The notes under the pieces are model-generated. The model saw only the letters and a program-made list of their open reading frames with translations, was not told the origin of the DNA and did not search any database. A stretch of DNA of 64,000 nucleotides from Cryptomeria japonica (lineage: Eukaryota > Streptophyta > Pinopsida > Cupressales > Cupressaceae), in the NCBI RefSeq assembly GCF_030272615.1, contig NW_026728924.1, positions 372,001 to 436,000 of the forward strand. The letters are read 5' to 3'. The translations under genes were made by a program, and so were the position numbers. Position 1 is the stretch's first letter; every line of letters begins with the position of its first letter. Positions 33,360-42,804 of this stretch are shown in pieces.

Positions 33360-33988
33360 CTCTTGTTCCGAATGTTTCAAATTGTTGTCTTTTAAAGTAT
33401 TATGTAATATGTTTGTTATGTTGGTAGTTGTGTTAGGGTTAGTTAGTTGGTATTTTTTAGTTAAGATATTAGTTAGTGTAATTCTGAATGAAGGGTTATG
33501 CCCTTTCATTTTGAAACTGAATCCTCATCTATATATATAGAGGATCTTTTGATGAAATGAAAGATAGATTCGGAGATGCAATTATATACAATACTCTTGG
33601 GGTTTATTTTCAGGAAATGCCAAACTGGTGAAAAGACATTGTGCTATGTAATCAATTGATTATCTTATGTTTATTTCAATACAAAGATCAAGTTTTTTTC
33701 ATCTTTGATGGTATTTATCTTTTTGATTGTTTGATTAGTTCCCCGTGATAAATCTATTCATTTAGATTGTTTCAATGTGCTATACTATGTTATTATAGTT
33801 TGGGTTAAGTTTCAGTTTGATTATCAGGATTGGATGTCAAGCTTCATTCTGTCTTATTGGTCTTTCAGAGAAAACTTAAATATAGTAAGACTAACTACAA
33901 CATTATGTCAGGGGTGAATGCACTGGTCTACTATTGTTTGAAGATAATTTAATCAGGTATTTTTTAGAGTAATCTCAATTAAGAAAAC
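33360..33988. other. Downstream of the unrecognised ORF
   Basis: Probably the 3' untranslated region: T-rich, with TATATATATA near 33,530. No further coding signal. Confidence 0.4.
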
Positions 33989-34125
33989 TGTAATGTCCCC
34001 ACTTAGAAATATGATTCAATAATATATAATACTAAAATTAAAATACAAAAGATTAAAAAAATAACATTAAGAACTTGAGATCCATAACTGGGATATTTTA
34101 AGGCATTTTATTAGGGGACATTACA
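33989..34125. repeat. 137-bp element with inverted ends
   Basis: It begins TGTAATGTCCCC and ends GGGGACATTACA, exact inverted repeats of 12 bp. That fits a MITE or a very short solo LTR (TG…CA). No convincing target duplication is seen. Confidence 0.55.
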
Positions 34126-34738
34126 AAATTATACTTATAATAAAGTAACCTTTTATTTAAAGCATTAATTTTCAAGCAAGCAGTTCAAAGTTTTCAATAA
34201 GTATTTAATTGAAGTGACAATCTCAGGAATCATTTGCCCTCTAATGCACATAAACCTTGCAAACATTTAATTCCAATCAAGCATACTTGACAATAATAGG
34301 ATTAATACCATTCAAAAGTCTCTTCTCAATCTTCAAAACACCCTTACAAGACAACAACTTAAAAGACACCAACCATACTTTGAGGAAGACAAACATGGAA
34401 AAGGCTACCCTTACCTTGTAATGAAGCCATTCGCTCTGGTCGTTCTATTGATATCATTGTTATAGACTTATACTCCAATTTATAGAAAGATCCAATGATT
34501 TAAATGAAAGTTATGATAATTCTTCCAAAACTACTACAAGATACAAGAAAGATAATATTAAGATAAACTATGTACAAGATACACATTATGAATAAAACTA
34601 GTCAAAATTCTTAATAACATCAAATGAAATATAGTGTTTGATTAGATTCTACTTTTTTTTAAAGTTCTATGCAATACCCAAATTTCTATTAACCCATAAC
34701 AAAATACGCAACTAACAAATAAAATATGCAATTTGTAG
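34126..34738. other. Non-coding stretch before the SPT6 fragments
   Basis: AT-rich, ending in ATTTGTAG, which looks like a 3' splice site directly before the first SPT6 copy, so part of it is probably captured intron. Confidence 0.4.
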
Positions 34739-35321
34739 CTGGCCTTGGACCTAGAAAAGTTTCTTCCATACAAAGGGCTATTTTGATGGCTAGAAGGGTT
34801 TACAGTCACAGAGAATTGTTGACCCCTCTAGAAGCTGTGAAGCGACTTGTCTTTATAAAGGCTGTTGGTTTTTAAAGGGTTAGAGGGATTGGGGATGCAA
34901 CTTCTGGGAACCATGTTATGGATCCATTGGATGATACTAGAATTCATCCAGAGTCATATGAACTAGCCAAGAAAATGGTTGAGGATGTATACTATGAAGA
35001 TGCAGGACATAATATAGATGACATGGATGAGGAAACACAAGAAATGGCAGTTGAACATGTCAAAAAATATCCCAATGTATTAGAGGCCCTTGATATTGAT
35101 GAATATGCTAGAAGTGTGGAACAACGGACATCCAATAAAAAGCAGGAAACTCTTGCTAACATAAAGATTGAATTGGTACATGGATTTAAGGATTGGCAAA
35201 CACAATATAAAGATCCATCACAAGATGAGGAATTTTATCTGCTAACTAGACAAAATAAAGAGACCCTTTCAGTGGGGCAAATTGTACAAGCAATTTCCTG
35301 TAGAGTCTTAAATAATCATTA
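34739..35321 (+). pseudogene. SPT6-like elongation factor fragment, copy 1
   Basis: It reads GLGPRKVSSIQRAIL…LVFIKAVGF, then RVRG…LDDTRIHPESYELAKKMVEDVYYED, LDIDEYA, ANIKIELVHGFKDWQTQYKDPSQDEEFYLLT…ETLSVGQIVQA. This is the SPT6 central core in order: the helix-hairpin-helix GLGPRKA region, the death-like segment, and the start of the S1 RNA-binding region. SPT6 is a histone chaperone and elongation factor on RNA polymerase II. About 190 residues of a protein normally well over 1,000 remain, with a TAA inside (GF-stop-RVRG). Captured gene piece. Confidence 0.9.
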
Positions 35322-35888
35322 AAAAGTTGCTTCCATACAAAGGGCTATTTTGAGGGATGGAAGGGTTTATAGTCCCAGATAATTGTTGGCCCCTCTAGAA
35401 GCTATGAAGTGACTTGTCTTTATGAATACTGCTAGTTTTTTAAGGGTTAGAGGGACCGGGCAAGATGCTTATGGGAACCATGTTATGGATCCATTGGATG
35501 ATACTAGAATACATCCAGAGTCATATGAACTAGCCAAGAAAATGGCTGAGGATGTATACTGTGAAGATGTAGGACAGGATGTAGATGATATGGATGAGGA
35601 AACACAAGAAATGGTAGTTGAACATGTCAAAAATATCCCAATGTGTTAAAGGCCCTTTATATTGATGAATATGCTAGAAGTGTGGAACAATGAACATCTA
35701 ATAAAAAGCGGGAAACTCTTGCTGACATAAAGATTCAATTGGTACATGGATTTAAGGATTGGCGAACACCATATAAAGAGCCATCCCAGGATGAGGAATT
35801 TTATCTGCTAACTAGAGAAAGTGAAGAGACCCTTTCAGTGGGGAAAATTGTACAAGCAACTTCCTGTAGAATCCTAAATAATCATAGA
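35322..35888 (+). pseudogene. SPT6-like fragment, copy 2
   Basis: A tandem repeat of copy 1, fused directly after it (…SCRVLNNH then KVASIQRAIL…). It carries FLRVRGTGQDAYGNHVMDPLDDTRIHPESYE and, after a frameshift near 35,635, HGFKDWRTPYKEPSQDEEFYLLTRESEETLSVGKIVQA. There are stops at the VYSPR-stop and MK-stop positions. It is closer to functional SPT6 in places than copy 1 (FLRVRG kept, RTPYKEP kept). Confidence 0.9.
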
Positions 35889-35990
35889 AAAGTTGTTTCC
35901 ATACAAAGGGTTATTTTGAGGGCTGGAAGGGTTTATAGTAGCAAAGAATTGTTGACCCCTCTAGAAGTTATGAAGCAACTTGTCTTTATA
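35889..35990 (+). pseudogene. SPT6-like fragment, copy 3 (short)
   Basis: It begins at the same junction as copy 2 (RKVVSIQRVILRAGRVYSSKELLTPLEVMKQLVFI) and ends after about 34 codons, running into unrelated sequence. It shows that the duplication happened at least twice with the same break near TAGAAAAG. Confidence 0.85.
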
Positions 35991-37043
35991 ACCGGCAGTT
36001 GCAGAATGGAGAGGTTAAGGAGGTTGAGGATCCATATTTTTCCAAAGTGGATACCATTAAACAAAGTGAACAAGTTTATAATGCCCTACTATTTGAAAAG
36101 GGAATTCAAACTAATTCAAGCTAATAATTTGGTCACAATTTGATTACTAGTTGCTAACGCCCTACTATTCATCAAGGAAATTCAAGCTAATAATTTGGTT
36201 GCAATTTTCTTAATGGAATAACTCAGGATTCATGTAGCGGGGAACTGAGGCCCCAGTAGGGGTGGCTCCAAAACACCTGAATTTTTCATCCCTACATAGG
36301 GAGGGGATGACTGGGTAAGAAGCTGCGGAGGTTATCCACCTATATGCCCCGGCTCCCCACTTCATTGCCCTTTGCCTGGGCTCCCCCGCTTCTTACTGTT
36401 CCTGTTCTTTCTATAGGAATACAAATGATCTAGGCACTTCACCATCTAGGCAAGGGATATGCCCATCTATTCTTGCTATAGGAATACAAACAGAATACAA
36501 TCTCATGCAATCTATTCTTGCTATAGGAATATAGACAAAATACACTCTCATGCCCCTACTATTATAAAGGGAGGCATTAGGAACCTCTTTTTATGGAATT
36601 TTTTCAGACAAATGCAAAAACCAAAAGTAAATTTAAAAGGTTTAGCCAACCCAAAAAGAAAAGGCCATAGAATTGTAGGGCCATTTCATTCAAATTAAAT
36701 TCCAATTCATTCAAACTGAAATTAAATTTCAATTCATTCAAACTGAAAGCAAAGGCCCTACTATTATATGGAGCCATTTACCAGGAATTAAAGCTGCTTA
36801 CAGCTGGAAATAAAGTGAACAAGAGAATGCAAGGAAAGCAAAGGAACTTGCAAAAAAATCTTGATGACAAGAACGAAAGGACTAGCCTCTTCTACAATTG
36901 CTCCCAAGCATCTATCTGCAGCAATTGTGCCTGCTTCTTCCCAATTTTTGTACCCTGAGCCCACATATAATGATGGCGCATAATTACTTTTTTTTTTTAA
37001 ATACCTAGTGTTCATCAGAATTCCGATGTCAAATATGAAATCT
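35991..37043. other. Non-coding CACTA-2 interior
   Basis: It contains a GC-rich patch at 36,230-36,400 (GGGGAACTGAGGCCCC, then CCCCGGCTCCCC), the 45-bp tandem repeat at 36,466-36,555 and a short repeat of ATTCATTCAAACTGAAA at 36,683-36,745. No gene recognised. Confidence 0.4.
36466..36555. repeat. 45-bp tandem repeat, two copies
   Basis: Units 36,466-36,510 and 36,511-36,555, both beginning TCTATTCTTGCTATAGGAAT and differing at a few positions. A partial third unit lies upstream at about 36,405. Confidence 0.75.
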
Positions 37044-37498
37044 GAACTATTGAAAAAATTCAACCCGGTGGTAAAATACAAATAGAAGCATGTCATTGGG
37101 ATAGAATACACCGATGAAGTCCATCGGCAAAATGCACACTAGCGGCAATGGACAAATCTTATATTGTCGATAACCGATGATGCTATTGGTAAGACTTATC
37201 TAGCAAGACACTGTAAAAATTAAAATGCATCGACAAAGGTTACGATGATAAAGGGTCAATGCTTATGCTGAGGAGACATAATGTATTGGGAGGAGCTACG
37301 CCGAGGGAAAAAACATCGGGGAAATTATGTCCACTGCTTGAACACATTTTAAGCTATCCCGATGCCCGATGAGACTAGCAGGATAGCTCGCACTGATCAG
37401 TAGGAAGAGAGGTCATCAGCTTACGTTATCCCGATGAGTTAGAAGAAATCAAGAGGCTGTGAAAATCATCGAACCAACATATGTCGATCAATAGGTAA
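37044..37498. repeat. CACTA-2 repeat, right copy
   Basis: Direct repeat of 1-420, with extra internal bases around 37,200-37,255. It lies just inside the CACTA subterminal repeats. Confidence 0.6.
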
Positions 37499-37506
37499 AA
37501 TCTATG

Positions 37507-37783
37507 TTCATCGGGATGCCAACGTGAAATTTCAACACATTTGAATTCCGACGAACACAGGGTATACTTTAAAAAATAATAATAATAATCCGATAAAGCA
37601 AAAGAAATCCCATAGCTGGTCGGAAATGTTCATCAGTTTTTCATCTGAATTTCGACGTAAAATTTTAACATGTTGGAATTCCGACGAACACGGGGTAATT
37701 TTGGAAAAAAAAAAAACAAATTAATCCGACGAAACAAAAGAAATCCCATAGCTCATCGGAAAACCGATCCAAATGTGCTAGTG
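37507..37783. mobile_element. CACTA-2 3' terminus and subterminal repeats
   Basis: Two tandem units of about 120-130 bp (37,507-37,623 and 37,629-37,760) share AATTCCGACGAACAC and AAAAGAAATCCCATAGCT. The end, reverse-complemented, reads CACTAGCACATTTGGATCGG, closely matching the CACTA-1 ends, so both elements belong to one family. The next three bases are TCA; the matching left end and duplication lie outside the window. It interrupts a LINE between its GGLG-type and RDLE codons. Confidence 0.8.
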
Positions 37784-38862
37784 TCATAATAAGAGATCTA
37801 GAGGCCTTGATATTTGTGACTTCTGCTCCTTTAACACTGCACTCATGACTAAAATTGGTTGGAGGCTCTTTTTTGAAGATGGTGACTGGTCTTCTACCAT
37901 GAATTCCATGTACCTTCATAGAAGGGATAATTACTCCTCTTTATCCTCTCTGGATCTTTCAAAGGGATCATATATTTGGAACCATTTGTTAAAATAAAAT
38001 AATATTCTTTTGAAAGGTGTTATATGGAAAATTGGTGATGGTAGAAGGGCAAGATTATGGAAAGACATTTGGGCTTCCTCTGTCCTATTAGAATTTTACA
38101 AGATCGATTATGCTATTAAGGATATTTTTATAGATAGATTTGGTGTCCTAGTGTGTGATTATTGGATTCTTGGCTCCTCCCCACCCTAATGGAGCCTGAA
38201 TCTAGCTAACATCTACCATCCGCTGAGAACTACAGCTTTAGAATTCCTTAATATTATCAATAATGTCAAGTTTTTTAGATTGGAGGAGGGTGATAGACCG
38301 GTTTAGGCTCCTTCTAGGGATGAGAAGTACAAGGTTTGATTTGTTTTGAAATAGTTTCCTCTTTCCCCCCTTTCTAATTTAACTGGGTGATCATTTGGAA
38401 AACTAGTATGATCCCCAAAGTGTGTTTCTTTTAGTGGACTGCATGTCATGGTAGAATCCTTACTATTTATGATCTAAGAAAATGTGGCTTCCAATTTATT
38501 AACAGATGTGTGTTATGTGAGAAGGACGAAGAGAGAACTAATCACATCATGTTCCACTATGATTTCTCTTGGACTATTAGACAAAGGATTTCTAGTCTCT
38601 TTCTTACTAACTAGATTTTGCCTAAAGAACTATAGGACTACATTTCTAGCTAGTCTCCCCCCTCAAATCACCTCCTTATTAAAGATCTTTGGTGGCAAGC
38701 TCTTTTCCACTTGGGATGGTGCTTGTGGAAAGAAAGGAATAACATAATTTTCAGGGATAGAAAGTGTAAAGTACAAAATTGAACCCTAGTGATTCCCCAC
38801 CTTGGAGAGAGAAAGGAAATCACTAGGGTGATTTTTACTTGGGAGATACTTTACATTCAAAA
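37784..38862 (+). pseudogene. LINE ORF2 C-terminal part with zinc-binding domain (broken)
   Basis: It reads IRDLEAL…, KIGWRLFFEDGDWSSTMNSMYL, GSYIWNHLLK and GVIWKIGDGRRARLWKDIW, the usual connection after plant non-LTR reverse transcriptase. The zf-RVT domain follows: FQFINRCVLCEKDEERTNHIMFHYDFSWTIRQRI (CxxC…H, with the last Cys now Tyr) and LWWQALFHLGWCLWKERNNIIF. There are many stops. The upstream RT domain is beyond the CACTA-2 insertion, off the window. It continues after the solo LTR at 39,996. Confidence 0.85.
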
Positions 38863-39995
38863 TAGGGGTTGAATCCACTAGATCCAAATCCAAGGGAAAT
38901 AAGGATGTGAATTATAAGTGGATTGCAAGTATTGGAATGTAATTTTCCCTCTTTTGTAAGTAGAAGAGTTGACTTGTTGACTATGCAAAAAATGAAGACA
39001 AAATGGGTGAAATAAGGAGCTACCAATTTGGGATCACATTGTAACTTCAGATTTGAGATATTTATACTAATACAGATCTTCCCTACAAATTTGGAGAAAA
39101 TTCGTTGGGACCACTTAGTTAAAATTGTACTTGGTCCAAAAAATCTGTGCACCGAAAAGGTTTTTTTCGTCTCTGCAAATGAAGCCCAAACTTGCAATTA
39201 CAGTTGTGCACCTGCAACCTACACATAGAAAAGGAGGGAAGAAGGGTTGTGGATAGGGGTTTTCCCTAGTCAAACCCTGGTTGAGGAATCAACCTTGAAA
39301 GAAAGTAATTGCATATACTTAAATATAAATGATAGAAATGTATACCTTGTAGATCTGCAATTTGTTGATGATTGTTGCTTTGCTTCTTGAATGTAATCAC
39401 AAGTGTTGCATGAAATGACATGTAACATGACAACAACATAACACACACACATGCTTGCAAATGAATGTTGTAATGCTGCTCCAATGGATGAATGAAGAAG
39501 ACACATGAAGAAGAGAACTTGATGGATTCTTGAAGACTTGAATGCTTGATGATGATAATGAATGCCTCCTCCTGAATTTTGCTTATCTACCTTATCCTTG
39601 TATCATTTTCACTTATGCAAAGGAGAGGAATAAATCCCTTTTTATACTTGCCTCAGAGGATTAATTTTCATCTCACTGAAGGCTGACATAGGAGAATTTA
39701 AGTTCCCAAGGTGAAAATTAGGTCCAAGGGTTAGATGGACCCATCTTAGGGCCACCCTAAGAGGGAGGATAGGGGCATCACGCCCCTATCCTAGGGGGGA
39801 TAGGGGTGCCATGCCCTTGTCTTGCCCTATTTTGGGGCCTAGACAGGGTCTCAAGGTGATGCAGCAGCAGAAACAGGAGAAGATTTGGAATGATGATGCA
39901 GAGAGGGGTCCCAATTAAGTAGGGGAATGCAGTCGCAAAGGTGAGGGCCTAAAATGTCATCAAAATTGGAAGGGTTATAATTTTATGATGCTACA
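38863..39995 (-). mobile_element. Solo LTR, gypsy-type, minus strand
   Basis: On the minus strand it begins TGTAGCATCATAAAATTAT and ends near CCCCTA. It is clearly related to the plus-strand LTR at 53,049 (shared TTTTCTATGTGTAGGTTGCA and GTGCACA.CTGTA blocks). Flanks CAAAA (38,858-38,862) and AAAAA (39,996-40,000) suggest a 5-bp duplication with one change. It splits a LINE between its zinc-binding and RNase H parts. Confidence 0.7.
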
Positions 39996-40470
39996 AAAAA
40001 TGTTTCTAGAAGGTGCTTGTCACTACCATTATCTCAAATGTCAAGGAAAACCTATGTAGCTTTGGTAAAAGCACACCCTCCGCCCCCCTTCTAGTCTAGA
40101 TTAACAAATTACCAAATCTTGGGGCTTAATTGAACGTTTGGCTAGATTCACAGTCCCTCCTATTAGATTGAAGATTCAATAAAATTTACGGCTGCTCCCT
40201 CCCACTTCAAACTTGGTTGGCTGATGCTAAATTTTGACGTCTCATCCAAGGGGAACCCAAGTTAGGCAAGTGGGGGTGGTGTTGTTCATGACCACAGAGG
40301 CAATGTAGTGTTGGCTTACATGGCCAACTAGGGAAAGCAAACCCTGAGATTTGCTAAGGTGGCTTCCAATTACTATGGAATAGATATCCTTAATGAGAGA
40401 GAGTATGACATGGTCTTATTTGTTTATTCTTTGTCATCTAAGTTTCGTAGTTCCCCTATTACCCTCTTTC
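39996..40470 (+). pseudogene. LINE RNase H domain (broken)
   Basis: Around 40,190-40,420 the plus strand reads, with slips, WLMLNFDVSSKGNP…ASGGGVV.DHRGNVVLAYMAN.GKQT..FAKV…YYGIDIL. This matches the RNase H (RVT_3) domain at the C-terminus of plant LINEs (WLKLNFDGSSRGNPG…GGVLRD). It follows the zf-RVT part in LINE order once the solo LTR is removed. Confidence 0.75.
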
Positions 40471-41029
40471 AAGTGTCAACACTTTCTCTGGTGGCATTTC
40501 TTCCCAAAGAGTAACGAGATACTTTTGCATCACTTTCTATATGTTGATATACCAACAATCCTCTCCCTGTAGCAACTTGCATGGATCGTCGTGCAATCAT
40601 CTACCTACACCAACTTGCATGTGATGACTAATATTGTATGACATTAATCAATTAAAAAAAAATCATACGACTTGTTTGTTTTCTAAATAAATTAATGTTA
40701 CATTTTTCGTTTCCACTATTTTTTTCATTGTTTAGATCTAAATGTATTAGATTGAGGGTATTATCTTTGTTTTGCCATGGTTTTCAATATAGGCATTTCT
40801 TTAAAAATCAATGCAAAATGTCACATCTATAATGTTGTTTATATTAACCCATGCAATAGGTATATGTTTTTCAAATGTAATTTTGGATGGACACAAAACT
40901 GTTAAAAACAATAGATATTGAGGATCAAATAAATAATAAAAATAACAAAGAATTATTATAGAGATTTTATTTTATAAAATAAATATATAATTCTATAATG
41001 TTCTAATTAATTAAAAAGAAGGATAGGCC
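40471..41029. other. LINE 3' tail and AT-rich spacer
   Basis: Probably LINE 3' untranslated sequence up to the A-run near 40,653, then AT-rich DNA with no gene. Confidence 0.35.
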
Positions 41030-42290
41030 CCTATGAATACAGTGTTTTACATAACCACAAAAGGTGTCACCTAGGGCACATGAGAGAGGCCTAGACCTAG
41101 CCAAAAAAGAGATCCAACAAATCAAAACCAACAAAAAATCACTGACCAACTAAACCAGAGATAGAGCCAGCAACACAGACCACATAAAAACTAGCAAAAT
41201 ATAGCCAACCACCAAAGGCATAAAGAGATGGCCAACTATGCAGAGGCATTGCCTTCCTCTCAATCCTTACTTAAACTAAGGACTTTGTCACATAAAGAAA
41301 TTTTCTTATTAGAATCTTTAACAAAGTTAGGGGTACCGGAATCTGGGGTGTCCTTGATCATGGAAGTACGGGGCTCCACAAACGCAGAAGAAGACAACAC
41401 ATGCCAGTTTTGTTTGGATCTCCTCCGATCAACCTCAACCTATATGGCTTTGAGGGAGGCAACGTTTTCCACCACCATTTCCTATCTTCGTTTGTCCATT
41501 TCCTCAACCTTGCCCAATAGGAGCTCATGTTTCTATTTCAACTCTTGAACTATCTTGTTCACTTTTTCTTGTGTCACCTTCTCATACAAATCATTCAATC
41601 TCCCCTCCATTTTCTCAGAATTCTCCAACTTCCCAACCATATCACTTGTCGCTTTGCATTACCATTCAACTTTGAAGTCCATGCCCCACTTGTCTGTCAT
41701 TACCTCCACCTTAGCTAGTGCTTCTAGACTGTTTATTTTATTGATTGCCACATCAAACTAAGAGATGAGCCATATAATAATCATTTCGTGTCTCTCCATG
41801 TTATACTCTAGTTTAATAATTGTAAACTTAGCCTCAATTGGGGGTTTCTAAGGATTAGAGGTCCCTCAATTTTGGGGAATTGGGGTAACTTCCTCAGAGG
41901 TAGTGGGACACCATTTAGAATCTAAATTAGAAGAGGAATCATATTCCTCCCCTCCTCTTCACTAGACTCCACCACCTTCACTTTCTTGGGGGGTGGGGTA
42001 GAAGAGGGATTTTTCTTCACCTCTCTGCTAGGGTTAAAACAAGTGGGGATAAATTTGGGCTTAGAGGAGGAGCAAATAACCAAGGATGTTTTGGCGATAG
42101 GGACCCCAGAGATTTCAATTATCGAATTTGTGTCCAGTAGGGAAAAAAAGGGAATAGAAGCAGACCCACCCAAAGGGGTTAAAGAAAGAGGAAAATTATA
42201 AAGCCTAAGGATTAAGCTCTGATAAAGGGGTGGGAATTTTTTGGCCTTAGGTCTAGTACAAATTGGTATAAAGATGATTAGATCCAATAA
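41030..42290 (-). pseudogene. Coiled-coil coding remnant, minus strand
   Basis: The minus strand, with stops and slips, reads an acidic, serine-rich start (VESSEEE…), then MVGKLENSEKMEGRLNDLYEKVTQEKVNKIVQELK and MVVENVASLKAI.VEVDRRRSKQNW, a strongly coiled-coil-like pattern, then a polar tail. I do not recognise the family; a TE-encoded structural protein or a host gene remnant are both possible. Confidence 0.4.
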
Positions 42291-42804
42291 TAATGTGCTT
42301 ACTCACAAGGGGTTCTCAGGTTGTGATGACTCCAAACAAGAGTGCTCAGGGGTCGAGGTGGGTTATGATTGCAACTGTACTCTACTTAATACATCTAAGG
42401 GTTTGGAATTTTAATCATGTTTTCCCAACCATTATCTTCTTCCTCCTTTTGAGACTACTGATATGGGTTCTATTATGGCTCCTAGTAATGATGAGGCCAA
42501 TGACCCTGAACGTTTCCCAACCATTCTCTTCTTCCTCCTTTCAAGGCTACTGACATGGGTTTTGTTGTGGCTACTACTAATGATAAGCCCATTCACGCTC
42601 GAGCTTACTCTTGGGGGGAGGAGGATGATATTCATCTAGAAGTATGCCTCCCATATTATTCTAACCTGGTAAAAGGGGCTTAGATAAGTAATAATAGAAA
42701 GAATGCTCTACTTCTAGATGAGGAAGAAAACCTTCCTTATCCTCTTTCTGTTTCTAATTTTTTTCTTTTGATGGAGATGAAGAGTTCCTTTGGGATATCC
42801 TTAT
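42291..42804 (+). pseudogene. LINE ORF1, N-terminal part (broken)
   Basis: The frame reads …HARAYSWGEEDDIHLEV…LDEEENLPYPLS…DEEFLWDIL and, once the minus-strand solo LTR and one CTTAT copy are removed, joins to MDSHIESLKKYN… at 45,068 in frame. An internal ~98-bp tandem duplication (FPNHYLLPPFETTDMGSIMAPSND and a variant) lies at about 42,418-42,590. ORF1 proteins of plant LINEs bind RNA. Confidence 0.55.

Noticed and set aside
39266-39506. Cys/His-rich minus-strand ORFs
   Set aside because: They lie inside the gypsy-type solo LTR and overlap in two frames without a domain.
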